Below are positions 16,426 through 25,400 of a stretch of DNA of 64,000 nt, one piece after another. The notes under the pieces were generated by a model. That model did no database searches. It saw only the letters and a list, made by a program, of their open reading frames with translations, and was not told the DNA's origin. Each line of letters opens with the position of its first letter. Positions within the stretch are counted from its first letter, which is position 1. Made by a program: the position numbers and the translations under genes. Origin of the DNA: Neptunomonas antarctica (GTDB taxonomy: Bacteria > Pseudomonadota > Gammaproteobacteria > Pseudomonadales > Balneatricaceae); NCBI RefSeq assembly GCF_001305295.1, contig NZ_LJSI01000023.1:96270-160269 (forward strand). The letters are read 5' to 3'.

Positions 16426-16441
16426 TAGGCCAGATGGCCTA
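16426..16441. promoter_or_regulatory. Perfect inverted repeat upstream of sodB
   Basis: TAGGCCA-GA-TGGCCTA is a perfect 7-bp inverted repeat with a 2-nt spacer, placed about 70 nt before the sodB start. A minus-strand -10-like TATAAC lies just downstream. It could be a dimeric regulator site or a stem in the leader. It does not resemble a Fur box, which would be AT-rich. Confidence 0.4.
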
Positions 16442-16620
16442 CGACTTATTAGTGCATTAGATGATATCACCCTTGGATTGTCTTTTCATGACACAATTTG
16501 TGTGGGAATAGGTGGGCTTACGACTAAAGTTGGCTGCAATTTAGCGGGTCTCACCCTAAAATAACGGGCCTTCAGTTTCGCTGAAGCTCCATTAACGAAA
16601 ATAAGAACAGATAATTTATT

Positions 16621-16905
16621 ATGGCTAAAGTGTTTCTTTGGATCTCAGCAGTGATGTTGGCGATCTTTGTAATCAAAACTCAGTATTTGACGTCAAAAAC
16701 ATACGAGCCATTCATTGCCGGCTGTGTCGCATCGGGCAATGCGACACCGGAGCAATGCACGTGTTTGTCTGATTACGTACATAAGCGTTACAGCGATAAT
16801 GAAGTGCAGGCGGTTATGGATAACCGGCTGGGTGATGCTCTCTCACAAAGAAAGGTTGAGCAGGATATTCTCCGCGGATCACAGCTTTGCGCTAACGAAC
16901 AGTAA
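16621..16905 (+). CDS. Small anchored protein with four cysteines, 94 aa
   Basis: No named family is recognised. The N-terminal hydrophobic helix (about residues 4-22) reads as a membrane anchor or signal, followed by a short soluble domain with four cysteines (near residues 35, 46, 48 and 90), spaced FIAGC, EQCTC and QLC. If exported, they could form two disulfides. The gene lies in the sodB-nudE gap with its own weak hairpin downstream at 16940. The ribosome site is poor (AAGAACAG at 12-15 nt). Confidence 0.65.
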   Translation: MAKVFLWISAVMLAIFVIKTQYLTSKTYEPFIAGCVASGNATPEQCTCLSDYVHKRYSDNEVQAVMDNRLGDALSQRKVEQDILRGSQLCANEQ

Positions 16906-16939
16906 TCACGCCGCTGGCTAGTGTGGCAAAGCACAGGAA

Positions 16940-16981
16940 AGTCGCTCCTCTATTGAGATACAGGAAGCGACTCTCTTTTTT
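16940..16981 (+). terminator. Hairpin with T tract after the four-cysteine protein gene
   Basis: AGTCGCT pairs with AGCGACT across a loop of about 19 nt, followed by CTCTTTTTT. The loop is long for a terminator, so the confidence is moderate. Confidence 0.5.
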
Positions 16982-17029
16982 ACTTTCTTAGCCCAGACTT
17001 TTGTTCAAGCATTTTTACAAGAGTCTCGT

Positions 17030-17590
17030 TCAAACTTCTTTTTCCAGAAAGCTGCGTGTCATATATAACGCAGCGATAGCACGGCCTTCTGTAAAGTCTG
17101 GGAGTGCTACCAACTCATCAATCCGTGACATTGGCCAGCGAGTGACTTCCATTGGTTCTGGTTCGTCGCCTTCCAGTTTGCAGGGATAAAGGTCACGGGC
17201 AATAATAGCCTTGATGCGGTGACCCATGTAGTTGGGTGCGGAAGTCATCTCTTTCAGAAAATCAAGACGCCTGGCGCCAAAACCTGCTTCTTCTTTGAGC
17301 TCGCGGTCGGCAGCGATTTCGGGTGTTTCGCCAGGGTCGATCAGCCCCTTGGGTAATGTCAGCGTATAATCGTCTATTCCACCGGCGTATTCACGAATCA
17401 GGATGACATTATCTTCTGCATCAACGGCGATGATCATTACCGCGCCATTACCACGCGTTGCTAAGCGCTCATATGTCCGTTCGACCCCGTTACTGAATCT
17501 TAATTGCAACTCTTCAACGGCGAAAAGACGACTGCTGGCGGTTTGAGTAACCTTCAAAATTTCGGGTTTCACGGGCATACTGTTAACCAT
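17030..17590 (-). CDS. nudE: ADP-ribose / ADP-compound diphosphatase NudE
   Basis: This Nudix hydrolase splits ADP-ribose, NADH and Ap3A-type dinucleotides. The full Nudix box (G-x5-E-x7-REU-xEE-xGU) spans residues 82-104, with Gly82, Glu88, Arg96-Glu97, Glu100-Glu101 and Gly103. The SRLFAVEELQLRFSNGVERTYER start and LEGDEPEPMEVTRWP near residue 140 match E. coli NudE closely. The neighbours yrfG, hslR, hslO and pckA repeat the E. coli order. The start at ATG 17590 is accepted; ATG 17578 (MPVKPE) is an alternative. Confidence 0.93.
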   Translation of the reverse strand: MVNSMPVKPEILKVTQTASSRLFAVEELQLRFSNGVERTYERLATRGNGAVMIIAVDAEDNVILIREYAGGIDDYTLTLPKGLIDPGETPEIAADRELKEEAGFGARRLDFLKEMTSAPNYMGHRIKAIIARDLYPCKLEGDEPEPMEVTRWPMSRIDELVALPDFTEGRAIAALYMTRSFLEKEV

Positions 17591-17620
17591 TCTGTTTGGA
17601 TTAATAAAAAAGGCATTGAC

Positions 17621-18304
17621 GTGATTGTACCTGCTACGCTTGATTGGTCCAGTATTGATACTGTTTTGTTAGATATGGATGGCACATTACTGGATCTGCA
17701 TTTTGATTCTTACTTTTGGCTGGAGCATCTGCCGGTTCGATACGCGGATATTCACCAGATGGATGCGAAGGCAGCACGGGAGTGGTTGCATCAGCGCATT
17801 ATGCAGGAGCAGGGGACGTTAAATTGGTATTGTTTAGACTATTGGTCGCGTGAGCTGAATGTTGATATCGTCGCCTTAAAAGCAGAAGTAGCTGATCGCA
17901 TTGCTTTCAGGCCCCATGTTCAGGGCTTTCTTCAGCAAGTAAGAGAGGCCGGACTGCGGTCAGTGATCGTGACCAACGCGCATAGAGGAAGCCTGTCTTT
18001 GAAGTTGGCGAGGACAGATCTGGCGGATCGGGTTGACGCTATTGTTTGTTCTCATGATTTTGGTGTGCCGAAAGAAGAGCAGATTTTCTGGTCAACACTG
18101 CAAGAAGTTGAACCTTTTAACCCTCAACGAACTCTGTTGATAGATGATAGTTTGGCAGTGCTCGCGTCGGCGAAACAGTATGGTATCCGCTATTTGTTAG
18201 CGATTAGGCAGCCTGACAGCCAGAGCCCAATCAGAGATATTAACGAATTTGGGGCAGTGGATCAGTTTAATGAGCTTGTGCCCAGAGGTTTAAAAGATGT
18301 CTGA
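17621..18304 (+). CDS. yrfG: HAD-family GMP/IMP nucleotidase YrfG
   Basis: This haloacid dehalogenase phosphatase is like E. coli YrfG, which dephosphorylates GMP and IMP. Motif I DMDGT is at residues 18-22, motif II SVIVTNAHRG near 113-122, a catalytic Lys in DFGVPKEEQ near 148-156, and motif IV LLIDDSLAVL near 173-182. The start chosen is GTG 17621 (MIVPATLDW), because AAGG lies upstream and it fits the fold. The frame stays open to 17504, inside nudE. The gene overlaps hslR by 8 nt. Confidence 0.9.
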   Translation: MIVPATLDWSSIDTVLLDMDGTLLDLHFDSYFWLEHLPVRYADIHQMDAKAAREWLHQRIMQEQGTLNWYCLDYWSRELNVDIVALKAEVADRIAFRPHVQGFLQQVREAGLRSVIVTNAHRGSLSLKLARTDLADRVDAIVCSHDFGVPKEEQIFWSTLQEVEPFNPQRTLLIDDSLAVLASAKQYGIRYLLAIRQPDSQSPIRDINEFGAVDQFNELVPRGLKDV

Positions 18305-18692
18305 ATCGACAAAAACACGTCTGGATAAGTGGTTATGGGCAGCGCGTTTTTATAAAACCCGTGCTGTTGCAAAGCAGATGGTTGAAGGTGGCAAGGTGCA
18401 TTACGAAGGGCAGCGGGCAAAGTGCAGCAAAGTAGTTGAACTGGGCGCTACGTTGCAAATTCGACAGGGCTTTGAACAGCGTGTGGTGATCGTTAAAGCG
18501 TTATCTGAACAGCGACAGGGTGCGGCTCAGGCCCAGTTGTTGTATGAAGAAACGGCAGATAGTGTGGAGCGTCGGGAAAAAGAAGCGCTGCAACGAAAAG
18601 CTCAGAAAGGGGTGGAGTTAAGCCCCGGGCATAAGCCTGACAAACGCAGTCGCCGTCAGTTAATGAATGTAAAAGAACTGCAGCGAGGGTGA
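18297..18692 (+). CDS. hslR: Heat shock protein 15 (ribosome-associated S4 protein)
   Basis: Hsp15 binds free 50S subunits carrying a nascent chain and returns stalled subunits to use. The 131-aa protein is mostly an S4 RNA-binding domain (RLDKWLWAARFYKTRAVAKQ near residues 8-27), followed by a basic C-terminal tail rich in Lys/Arg. The gene follows yrfG with an 8-nt overlap and precedes hslO (Hsp33), the usual heat-shock pair. Confidence 0.94.
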   Translation: MSESTKTRLDKWLWAARFYKTRAVAKQMVEGGKVHYEGQRAKCSKVVELGATLQIRQGFEQRVVIVKALSEQRQGAAQAQLLYEETADSVERREKEALQRKAQKGVELSPGHKPDKRSRRQLMNVKELQRG

Positions 18693-18707
18693 GTGTACGC
18701 GTGTGTA

Positions 18708-18790
18708 GTAAAGGCGGTGATACCGTAACCCATGAACGTTTGTTGTAAATGATTTATGGTAAAGTTTGTCGTAAACGCTTGTGGTAAAAT
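18708..18790 (+). repeat. Imperfect 12-14 nt GTAAA-containing repeats upstream of hslO
   Basis: GTAAA-type cores occur at 18708, 18745, 18759, 18771 and 18784, the last four spaced 14, 12 and 13 nt apart. This gives a loose, helix-phased run just before hslO. Whether it is a regulator site or low-complexity sequence is unknown. Confidence 0.45.
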
Positions 18791-18842
18791 ACCGCGCAAT
18801 GATTTCGTTATCATCTCTATTTTTAAGTGAGAAACTGGCTAT

Positions 18843-19715
18843 ATGAGTAACCCTGATCAAATCCAGCGTATTTTATTTGATAATCTTGATATCCGGGGAG
18901 TGTTGGTTGGGTTGGAAAAGACCTATCAGGATATCCTGGATCTGCATCAATATCCGCCCGCTATTCGCAATGCGTTGGGTGAAATGCTCGCCGCCGCCGT
19001 ACTCATGAGTACCACTTTGAAGTTTGATGGGCGTCTGTTATTACAGGCTCAGGGTAGTGGTAATGTGAGTGCATTGATGGCAGAAGTTAATAATAAGCAG
19101 GAATGTCGTGGTATCGCCCGATATGAAGGCGACATTGATGACGATGCCAGTATTATTGATTTAATTGGTGACGGGCACTTAGTGATTACTATCGAACCGG
19201 AAGTCGGACAGCGTTATCAGGGTATTGTACCTTTAGAAAAAGAGACACTGGCCGGTTGTCTGACAGATTATTTTTTGAGATCCGAACAGTTGTCTACGCA
19301 GATACATTTGGTTGCTGATGAACATCGCGCTGCCGGCTTCCTGTTGCAGGTGATGCCCGCCGCAGGTACTGCCGAAAACGATTGGGAGCACATCGCGACA
19401 ATCGGTTCGACGCTGAGCGGGGGCGAGTTATTGACGCTGGATAATGATGCATTACTCTTTCGTCTATTTCATCAGGAGGAATGTCGTCTTTATGATCCTG
19501 ACCCTGTGATCTTTAAATGCGATTGCTCGCGTGAACGTAGCGCTAATACGCTCCAGTTCATGACCCAGGATGAACTTCTTGAATTGATTGAAAAACAAGG
19601 AGTTATTGATGTTGGTTGCCAGTTTTGTCATGCCAATTATCAGTTTGATGAAACCGATATTCGTGCCATGTTCTCTGATTCGGCACATGTGACTCAATCG
19701 GATCAGCTGCATTGA
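18843..19715 (+). CDS. hslO: Hsp33 redox-regulated holdase chaperone
   Basis: Hsp33 binds unfolding proteins after oxidative stress, activated when its zinc is released. The 290-aa protein has the Hsp33 fold, and all four zinc/redox cysteines are present: Cys226 and Cys228 in KCDCSRER, Cys259 and Cys262 in VGCQFCHA. The N-terminus MSNPDQIQRILFDNLDIRGV is standard. It follows hslR after 150 nt that hold phased GTAAA repeats, so hslO may have its own promoter. Confidence 0.97.
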   Translation: MSNPDQIQRILFDNLDIRGVLVGLEKTYQDILDLHQYPPAIRNALGEMLAAAVLMSTTLKFDGRLLLQAQGSGNVSALMAEVNNKQECRGIARYEGDIDDDASIIDLIGDGHLVITIEPEVGQRYQGIVPLEKETLAGCLTDYFLRSEQLSTQIHLVADEHRAAGFLLQVMPAAGTAENDWEHIATIGSTLSGGELLTLDNDALLFRLFHQEECRLYDPDPVIFKCDCSRERSANTLQFMTQDELLELIEKQGVIDVGCQFCHANYQFDETDIRAMFSDSAHVTQSDQLH

Positions 19716-19891
19716 GCCTATAATAATTGGTGATGAAGCGTGCGTGTAGTGTTTTGCGCATGGCATAAATCACAACTTTTTGTAATAATATGCGTCCCCA
19801 AATAATTACTCATTGTCGCTTATACGCAGAATAAAGGGGCTTTTTGCTTTTTAGGTAACGTTTTTTGGCGCTGAGCCAAGGGAATCCAGTA

Positions 19892-21439
19892 ATGACCAAA
19901 GAAACTGAGAATACCGTACACTTTAATCTGAGCCGTGCTGAGCTCGTTGAGCAGGCCGTTCGTCGTGGTGAAGGTACGTTGGCAGATAGCGGCGCTCTGG
20001 TCGTCACTACAGGGACGCGCACAGGCCGCTCTCCGATGGATCGTTTCATCGTAGAAGAGCCGAGTACAGCTGATGCAATTGAATGGGGTGGTGTAAATCG
20101 TCCATTCAATGCAGACAAATTTGATGCATTATGGAATCGTGTAGAAGAGTACCTGACAAGTAAAGAGCACTTTGTTGCTAATGTTCATGTGGGCTCGGAT
20201 CCTAATCAGTACTTGCCGGTAAAAATGTCCACAGAGACCGCCTGGCAGAACCTTTTTGGTCAGAATCTGTTTATCCATCCGCACGCGTACAATCCTAAAG
20301 CAAAAGAAGAGTGGCAGATTATTAATGCCGTTGATTTTGAATGCGTCCCTGAACGCGACGGTACTAACAGTGAAGGCTGTGTCATTCTTAACTTTGCAAA
20401 ACGTAAAGTCCTGTTGGCAGGTATGCGTTATGCCGGTGAGATGAAAAAAGCGATGTTTTCTGTACAGAACTTTTTACTGCCGGAAAAAGATGTTTTACCT
20501 ATGCATTGCTCTGCAAACATCGATGAAGAGGGCAATACGACGTTGTTTTTCGGTTTGTCCGGTACCGGTAAAACTACCTTGTCTGCTGACCCTACCTGTT
20601 ATCTGATTGGCGATGATGAACACGGCTGGGGAAAAGGTGTTGTTTTTAATCTGGAAGGTGGTTGTTATGCGAAAACCATTAACCTGAGCAAGAAAAACGA
20701 GCCTATCATTTGGGATGCTATTCGTTTTGGCGCTATTGTTGAAAACGTTACTCTGGATGAAAACCGTACAGCTGACTATGATGATACGTCGTTAACTGAA
20801 AATGGCCGTTGCGCTTACCCGCTTGAACATGTTGAAAAACGTTCAGAAACTAATATGGGTGGCGAGCCTAAGGCTGCGATTTTCCTGACGTGCGATCTTA
20901 CAGGCGTATTGCCTCCGGTTTCTATCCTGAGCAAAGAAGCCGCTGCCTATCACTTCTTGTCGGGCTATACGGCGCTTGTCGGTTCAACAGAAATGGGTTC
21001 GGGTGAGGGTATTAAGTCTACTTTCTCGACATGCTTCGGTGCACCGTTTTTCCCGCGTCCTGCACGCGTGTACGCTGAGTTGCTGATAAAGCGTGTAGAA
21101 GAGTTCGGTTCACAAGTCTATCTGGTTAATACGGGTTGGACGGGTGGTTCTTACGGTACAGGCAAACGTTTCAGTATTCCTACCACACGTGCCGTGATTG
21201 CCGCCATCCAGAGTGGGGCGTTGAAAGATGTTGAGACTCAGCAGTTGCCTGGCATCAATTTAACCGTTCCTACGTCAGTGCCTGGTGTTGATTCAGTGTT
21301 ATTGAATCCTCGCGATACATGGGCTGATAAAGATGCGTACGATGCAGCTGCGCGTACTTTGATTTCTCAGTTTGTTAATAACTTTACTAAGTTTGAAGGT
21401 GTTTCTGCTGATATTATTGAAGCAGGTCCACATCTTTAA
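19892..21439 (+). CDS. pckA: Phosphoenolpyruvate carboxykinase (ATP)
   Basis: PckA converts oxaloacetate to PEP with ATP, the key gluconeogenic step. The 515-aa protein has the P-loop [11 protein letters not shown] (residues about 229-239), the kinase-2-like region after it, and the [16 protein letters not shown] block near 372-387. The start chosen is ATG 19892, because AAGGGA sits 8 nt upstream. The longer TTG form at 19865 would place that site inside the gene. A strong terminator at 21480 ends the transcript. An ATP-type enzyme fits a bacterium that can grow on organic acids, in line with the TRAP transporter in this window. Confidence 0.97.
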   Translation: MTKETENTVHFNLSRAELVEQAVRRGEGTLADSGALVVTTGTRTGRSPMDRFIVEEPSTADAIEWGGVNRPFNADKFDALWNRVEEYLTSKEHFVANVHVGSDPNQYLPVKMSTETAWQNLFGQNLFIHPHAYNPKAKEEWQIINAVDFECVPERDGTNSEGCVILNFAKRKVLLAGMRYAGEMKKAMFSVQNFLLPEKDVLPMHCSANIDEEGNTTLFFGLSGTGKTTLSADPTCYLIGDDEHGWGKGVVFNLEGGCYAKTINLSKKNEPIIWDAIRFGAIVENVTLDENRTADYDDTSLTENGRCAYPLEHVEKRSETNMGGEPKAAIFLTCDLTGVLPPVSILSKEAAAYHFLSGYTALVGSTEMGSGEGIKSTFSTCFGAPFFPRPARVYAELLIKRVEEFGSQVYLVNTGWTGGSYGTGKRFSIPTTRAVIAAIQSGALKDVETQQLPGINLTVPTSVPGVDSVLLNPRDTWADKDAYDAAARTLISQFVNNFTKFEGVSADIIEAGPHL

Positions 21440-21479
21440 TCGATTATTGTATTAACATAGAGTACTAAAAAATCGTTAA

Positions 21480-21519
21480 AAAATGCCCCGGCTTTTTTGA
21501 AAAAGCCGGGGCATTTTTA
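21480..21519. terminator. Two-way terminator between pckA and ppx
   Basis: A long stem, AAATGCCCCGGCTTTTT / AAAAGCCGGGGCATTTTT, has A residues to the left and T residues to the right, so it can stop both pckA (plus) and ppx (minus). Confidence 0.95.
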
Positions 21520-21546
21520 TTGGCGTTATGAGCACATAAAATCGTG

Positions 21547-23067
21547 TTAGTTAATGCTTAGTTTTATATCCGCATTTTTCAAATATTCTATTTCTTGCTC
21601 AAGATCAGCCTGCGTTAATGGGTAGTTTGTAAGGACGCCTTCTTCAAAACAGAGTTCGAGTTTTTTCCCCTCTGCTTTTAAAGTAAAAGCGGGTAGGTCT
21701 GTACTGCTGCGGCTGCGGTGAAAAATCACGGAGAGTCTTAATAGTACGCAGAGCCGTTTATAGGCTTCTTTACTGCTTTCAGGTAGTTGTTTGTATTCTT
21801 CTTTAGGAAACTTACGACGGTTGCCACGTGCAAGAAAGGCTAGCAGTAACTGTTCTGGATTTGTGAAGCCGGCAAGATCAGAATGTTGCAGTAAGTAGGC
21901 GCTGTGTTTATGAAACTGGTTGTGTGCAATCGTTAAACCTATTTCATGCGTGCGAGCGGCCCAGCTTAACATTTCATGATAATCCGGATGCTTCAGCCCC
22001 CAGGTATGCTTCACTTGATCAAGCGCGGATAGCGCGGTCTGCTCAATACGTTGAGCGTGCGCTTCATTAACATGATAACGTTGGATTAATGCTGAAATAG
22101 AGCGCTCACGAACATCTTCGTGGCGTAAGCGGCCTGCCATGTCATACAGTAATCCTTCACGTAGTGCGCCTTCTGAGAAAGTCATCTCAGTAATATTAAG
22201 TGAGTTAAAAAGCGCTGTTAATATTGCCAAACCTGCAGGCAGAATAGCGGCTCTTTCCTGTTTTACACCTGCTATGTCTACCTCAGAAAGGTTGTTAAAA
22301 CTCAGTACTTTCTCTTTTAGTTGGTGTAATGCGTCCCGGGTAATGTTTTCTTCGCTAAAGCCGCTGGCTATGCAGGCGTTTTTGATCGCTTTAATGGTAC
22401 CCGAAGATCCAACGCTACTTGTCCAACCTAGTTTTTTGTAAGTTTCACGGATAGACAGTAATTCGCGCATCGCTGCATATTCGGCTTGGCGGAAGTTCTT
22501 TTCACTAATAATGCCGTCGACAAAGAAAAGCTGTGTATACGAGACGCAGCCCATATGCAGGCTTTCTAATTCGATTGGTTCGAAATGTTCACCGATAATG
22601 CATTCGGTACTACCGCCGCCGATATCTATGACTAATCTGGCACCCTGGGTATTAGCCAGCGTGTGGGATACGCCGAGATAAATCAGGCGGGCTTCTTCGC
22701 GTCCGGCAATAATCTCAATAGGCACGCCGAGAATTTTTTCAGCTCGCTCTGTAAATACGCGTCGATTAACAGCTTCGCGAAGTGCGTTGGTAGCCACGAT
22801 CTTAACAGCGTCAGGAGGGTAGTCGTTCAGTGGTTGAGCAAAGCGGCTTAAGCAGGTAAGTCCTCGTTCCATCGCTTCTGAAGACAGTCGCTTGTCTGGG
22901 CCAATGCCCGCAGCGAGTTGGACTTTTTCTGACATCATATCAACGGTAGAGAGTTCTCCCTGGGAAAGCCTGGCCACTACCATGTGGAAGCTGTTTGATC
23001 CAAGATCAATAGCGGCGAGTAACGAGTCTTCACGTGTAGGATCAGCAGGGTATTCTGGATTTAGCAT
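21547..23067 (-). CDS. ppx: Exopolyphosphatase
   Basis: Ppx removes phosphate from the ends of polyphosphate and may also act on pppGpp. The 506-aa protein has the sugar-kinase-like fold of the Ppx/GppA family: LLAAIDLGSNSFHMVVARL near residues 16-34, GREEARLIYLGVSHTL near 140-155, and LVIDIGGGSTECIIGE near 163-178. The C-terminal half carries the HD-like helical domain with RTHEIG. It is divergent from trxA. There is no ppk nearby. Confidence 0.95.
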   Translation of the reverse strand: MLNPEYPADPTREDSLLAAIDLGSNSFHMVVARLSQGELSTVDMMSEKVQLAAGIGPDKRLSSEAMERGLTCLSRFAQPLNDYPPDAVKIVATNALREAVNRRVFTERAEKILGVPIEIIAGREEARLIYLGVSHTLANTQGARLVIDIGGGSTECIIGEHFEPIELESLHMGCVSYTQLFFVDGIISEKNFRQAEYAAMRELLSIRETYKKLGWTSSVGSSGTIKAIKNACIASGFSEENITRDALHQLKEKVLSFNNLSEVDIAGVKQERAAILPAGLAILTALFNSLNITEMTFSEGALREGLLYDMAGRLRHEDVRERSISALIQRYHVNEAHAQRIEQTALSALDQVKHTWGLKHPDYHEMLSWAARTHEIGLTIAHNQFHKHSAYLLQHSDLAGFTNPEQLLLAFLARGNRRKFPKEEYKQLPESSKEAYKRLCVLLRLSVIFHRSRSSTDLPAFTLKAEGKKLELCFEEGVLTNYPLTQADLEQEIEYLKNADIKLSIN

Positions 23068-23239
23068 CGAGCCATCTTCTATTTAGCTGCAGAAAAGTTT
23101 TAAGGGTAGCAGAAGAAGATGACAGAATCAGTGATTTACAGCATTGCTTGAAGAGAGTTCACATTTTTCTCTCGCTGATGGTATCATTAATTTTTGTTTT
23201 TAGAGCACGCGGCGTTTCTGGTGCGTTTGGAGAGGTTAA

Positions 23240-23566
23240 ATGAGCGAAAATATCGTTAATGTTACTGATGCATCTTTTGATGAAGATGTAGTAAAAGCAG
23301 AAGGCGCGGTGCTGGTCGATTATTGGGCTGAATGGTGTGGTCCTTGCAAAATGATTGCCCCCGTTCTGGAAGAGATCGCCAAAGAATACGAAGGCCGTCT
23401 CAAAATTTGTAAATTAAACATTGATGAAAATAGCGAGACCCCTCCTAAATTTGGTATTCGCGGTATTCCAACCTTGATGCTATTTAAAGGTGGTAATGTT
23501 GAAGCGACCAAAGTAGGTGCTTTATCAAAATCTCAGCTCTCCGCTTTTATCGATGCAAATTTGTAA
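23240..23566 (+). CDS. trxA: Thioredoxin 1
   Basis: This is a cytosolic dithiol-disulfide reductant of 108 aa. The active site is WCGPC (Trp32 to Cys36) and the cis-proline is Pro77 in [16 protein letters not shown] lies a few bases upstream of the ATG. trxA precedes rho as in E. coli, with a 410-nt gap between them. Confidence 0.97.
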   Translation: MSENIVNVTDASFDEDVVKAEGAVLVDYWAEWCGPCKMIAPVLEEIAKEYEGRLKICKLNIDENSETPPKFGIRGIPTLMLFKGGNVEATKVGALSKSQLSAFIDANL

Positions 23567-23976
23567 GCTAGCCGTCTGTCGGATTTGATGGGTCGTAGCG
23601 AGGGAAAGATCGATTTTAGACAGTTTTTGAACTATTTAGAGGCGAATAGTGGTTTTATTCAACGAGAAATGGGACCAGAAATTGCCAAAATTGGCTTCTC
23701 CGCACGACTGCATGGATGCAGGAGGTAGCGCAGCGCAGGAGCAGTTGCTGAGTAATCAGCATTAAGTCCGACAGTCTGCCAGACAAAAACGGGGAAGAAA
23801 TTGTCGTTTTAGGCATTATCTTTTCCGTTTTACTAGACACTCGCTGTACAACCTTCTATATTTGTTCTGTCTGGCGCTTATAATCAGTTTTTAAGCGTTT
23901 CAGTTCGTAGTATTTATTCTTTGTACTTATCCCCTTTTTGATTTTTCATCCTACTCAGCCACTCACCTCAAAATAT
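23567..23976 (+). promoter_or_regulatory. Gene-free trxA-rho interval with the rho leader
   Basis: This 410-nt gap has no ORF I trust. Around 23700-23760 is a GC-rich segment containing the imperfect palindrome TGCATGGATGCA and repeated GCAGGAG. At 23879-23884 is a consensus -10 TATAAT, but the matching -35 is poor. After it the leader to rho (about 23890-23976) is strongly pyrimidine-rich and poor in G. This suits Rho binding and the autogenous attenuation known for rho in E. coli; that regulation is inferred here. Confidence 0.55.
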
Positions 23977-25236
23977 ATGAATCTTACCGAATTAAAAACT
24001 AAAAGCGTTCCTGATCTTCTCGATATCGCACAGGAAATGGGCCTCGACAATCTTGCCCGCTCTCGTAAACAAGATGTCATTTTTGCCATTCTGAAAAAAC
24101 ATTCTAAGAGCGGCGAAGATATTCATGGTGATGGTGTGCTGGAAATTCTCCAGGACGGCTTCGGTTTCTTACGCTCTGCTGACTGCTCATATCTGGCTGG
24201 ACCCGATGATATTTATGTTTCGCCTAGTCAGATCAGACGTTTTAATTTACGTACCGGCGATACTATTTCCGGTAAAATTCGCCCTCCTAAAGACAGCGAG
24301 CGTTATTTTGCGCTTCTCAAAGTTAATGAAATTAACTTTGATCGTCCGGAAAATGCGAAAAATAAAATTCTGTTTGAAAACCTAACACCTTTATTTGCGC
24401 AAAAGCGTTTGCGTATGGAGCTGGGTAACGGCAGTACAGAAGACATTACTGCGCGCATTCTCGATTTAGTTAGCCCGATGGGTAAAGGTCAGCGTGCTCT
24501 GATCGTATCGCCGCCAAAAGCGGGTAAGACCTTAATGCTGCAGAATATTGCAAACAGCATTACGCGTAACAACCCTGAGTGTCATTTGATCGTTCTGTTG
24601 ATTGATGAACGCCCAGAGGAAGTAACTGAAATGCAGCGTACCGTGCGCGGCGAAGTGGTTGCTTCTACTTTTGATGAGCCACCAGCACGTCACGTGCAGG
24701 TCGCTGAGATGGTTATCGAGAAGGCTAAGCGTCTGACTGAGCACAAGAAGGATGTTGTCATTCTGCTTGACTCTATTACGCGTTTGGCTCGTGCTTACAA
24801 CACAGTGATTCCTTCTTCTGGTAAAGTCTTAACTGGTGGTGTGGATGCACATGCACTGGAACGTCCTAAGCGTTTCTTTGGTGCTGCCCGTAACATCGAA
24901 GAAGGTGGCAGTTTAACGATTATTGCAACGGCTCTGGTCGATACTGGTTCGAAGATGGATGAAGTTATCTTTGAAGAGTTTAAAGGTACAGGTAACTCTG
25001 AAGTGCATCTGGACCGTAAAACTGCAGAGAAGCGTATCTATCCTGCCATTAACATCCGTCGTTCAGGTACGCGTCGTGAAGACTTGCTGACCTCTGAAGA
25101 TGAATTGCAACGTATGTGGATCTTACGTAAGTTGCTGGATTCAATGGATGATTCGTCGGCCACTGAGTTTGTCATTGATAAACTGAAAGACTTTAAGACC
25201 AATGATGAATTCTTCCAGTCGATGCGTCGTAAATAA
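23977..25236 (+). CDS. rho: Transcription termination factor Rho
   Basis: Rho is the hexameric RNA-dependent ATPase that ends transcription. The 419-aa protein has the usual parts: an N-terminal helical domain ([19 protein letters not shown]), the RNA-binding OB fold with [20 protein letters not shown] near residues 62-81, the P-loop [10 protein letters not shown] near 176-185, and the Q- and R-loop block [20 protein letters not shown] near 280-300. The start is ATG 23977, matching family N-termini. The in-frame start at 23938 lies in the leader and is unlikely. Confidence 0.98.
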   Translation: MNLTELKTKSVPDLLDIAQEMGLDNLARSRKQDVIFAILKKHSKSGEDIHGDGVLEILQDGFGFLRSADCSYLAGPDDIYVSPSQIRRFNLRTGDTISGKIRPPKDSERYFALLKVNEINFDRPENAKNKILFENLTPLFAQKRLRMELGNGSTEDITARILDLVSPMGKGQRALIVSPPKAGKTLMLQNIANSITRNNPECHLIVLLIDERPEEVTEMQRTVRGEVVASTFDEPPARHVQVAEMVIEKAKRLTEHKKDVVILLDSITRLARAYNTVIPSSGKVLTGGVDAHALERPKRFFGAARNIEEGGSLTIIATALVDTGSKMDEVIFEEFKGTGNSEVHLDRKTAEKRIYPAINIRRSGTRREDLLTSEDELQRMWILRKLLDSMDDSSATEFVIDKLKDFKTNDEFFQSMRRK

Positions 25237-25262
25237 ATTTACGAACCATTTATAGAGTCATT

Positions 25263-25292
25263 AAAAGGGTGAGCTTGTGCTTGCCCTTTTTT
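25263..25292 (+). terminator. Terminator after rho
   Basis: AAAAGGGTGAGC pairs with GCTTGCCCTTTT (with G-U pairs), followed by a T run, about 30 nt after the rho stop. Confidence 0.8.
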
Positions 25293-25400
25293 ATGGGCAA
25301 CGTAGTAAGTTATTTTCTACATAGCGCTTAACTGGTTGTATACAAAGGTTGCGACCGGCCGTAAAACGTTGTGGTTGGTTGTAAAAAAAGAGTGTGGCCG

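Noticed and set aside
18300..18842. Classical sigma-32 promoter before hslO
   Set aside because: No close match to CTTGAA-type -35 and CCCCAT-type -10 boxes at proper spacing.
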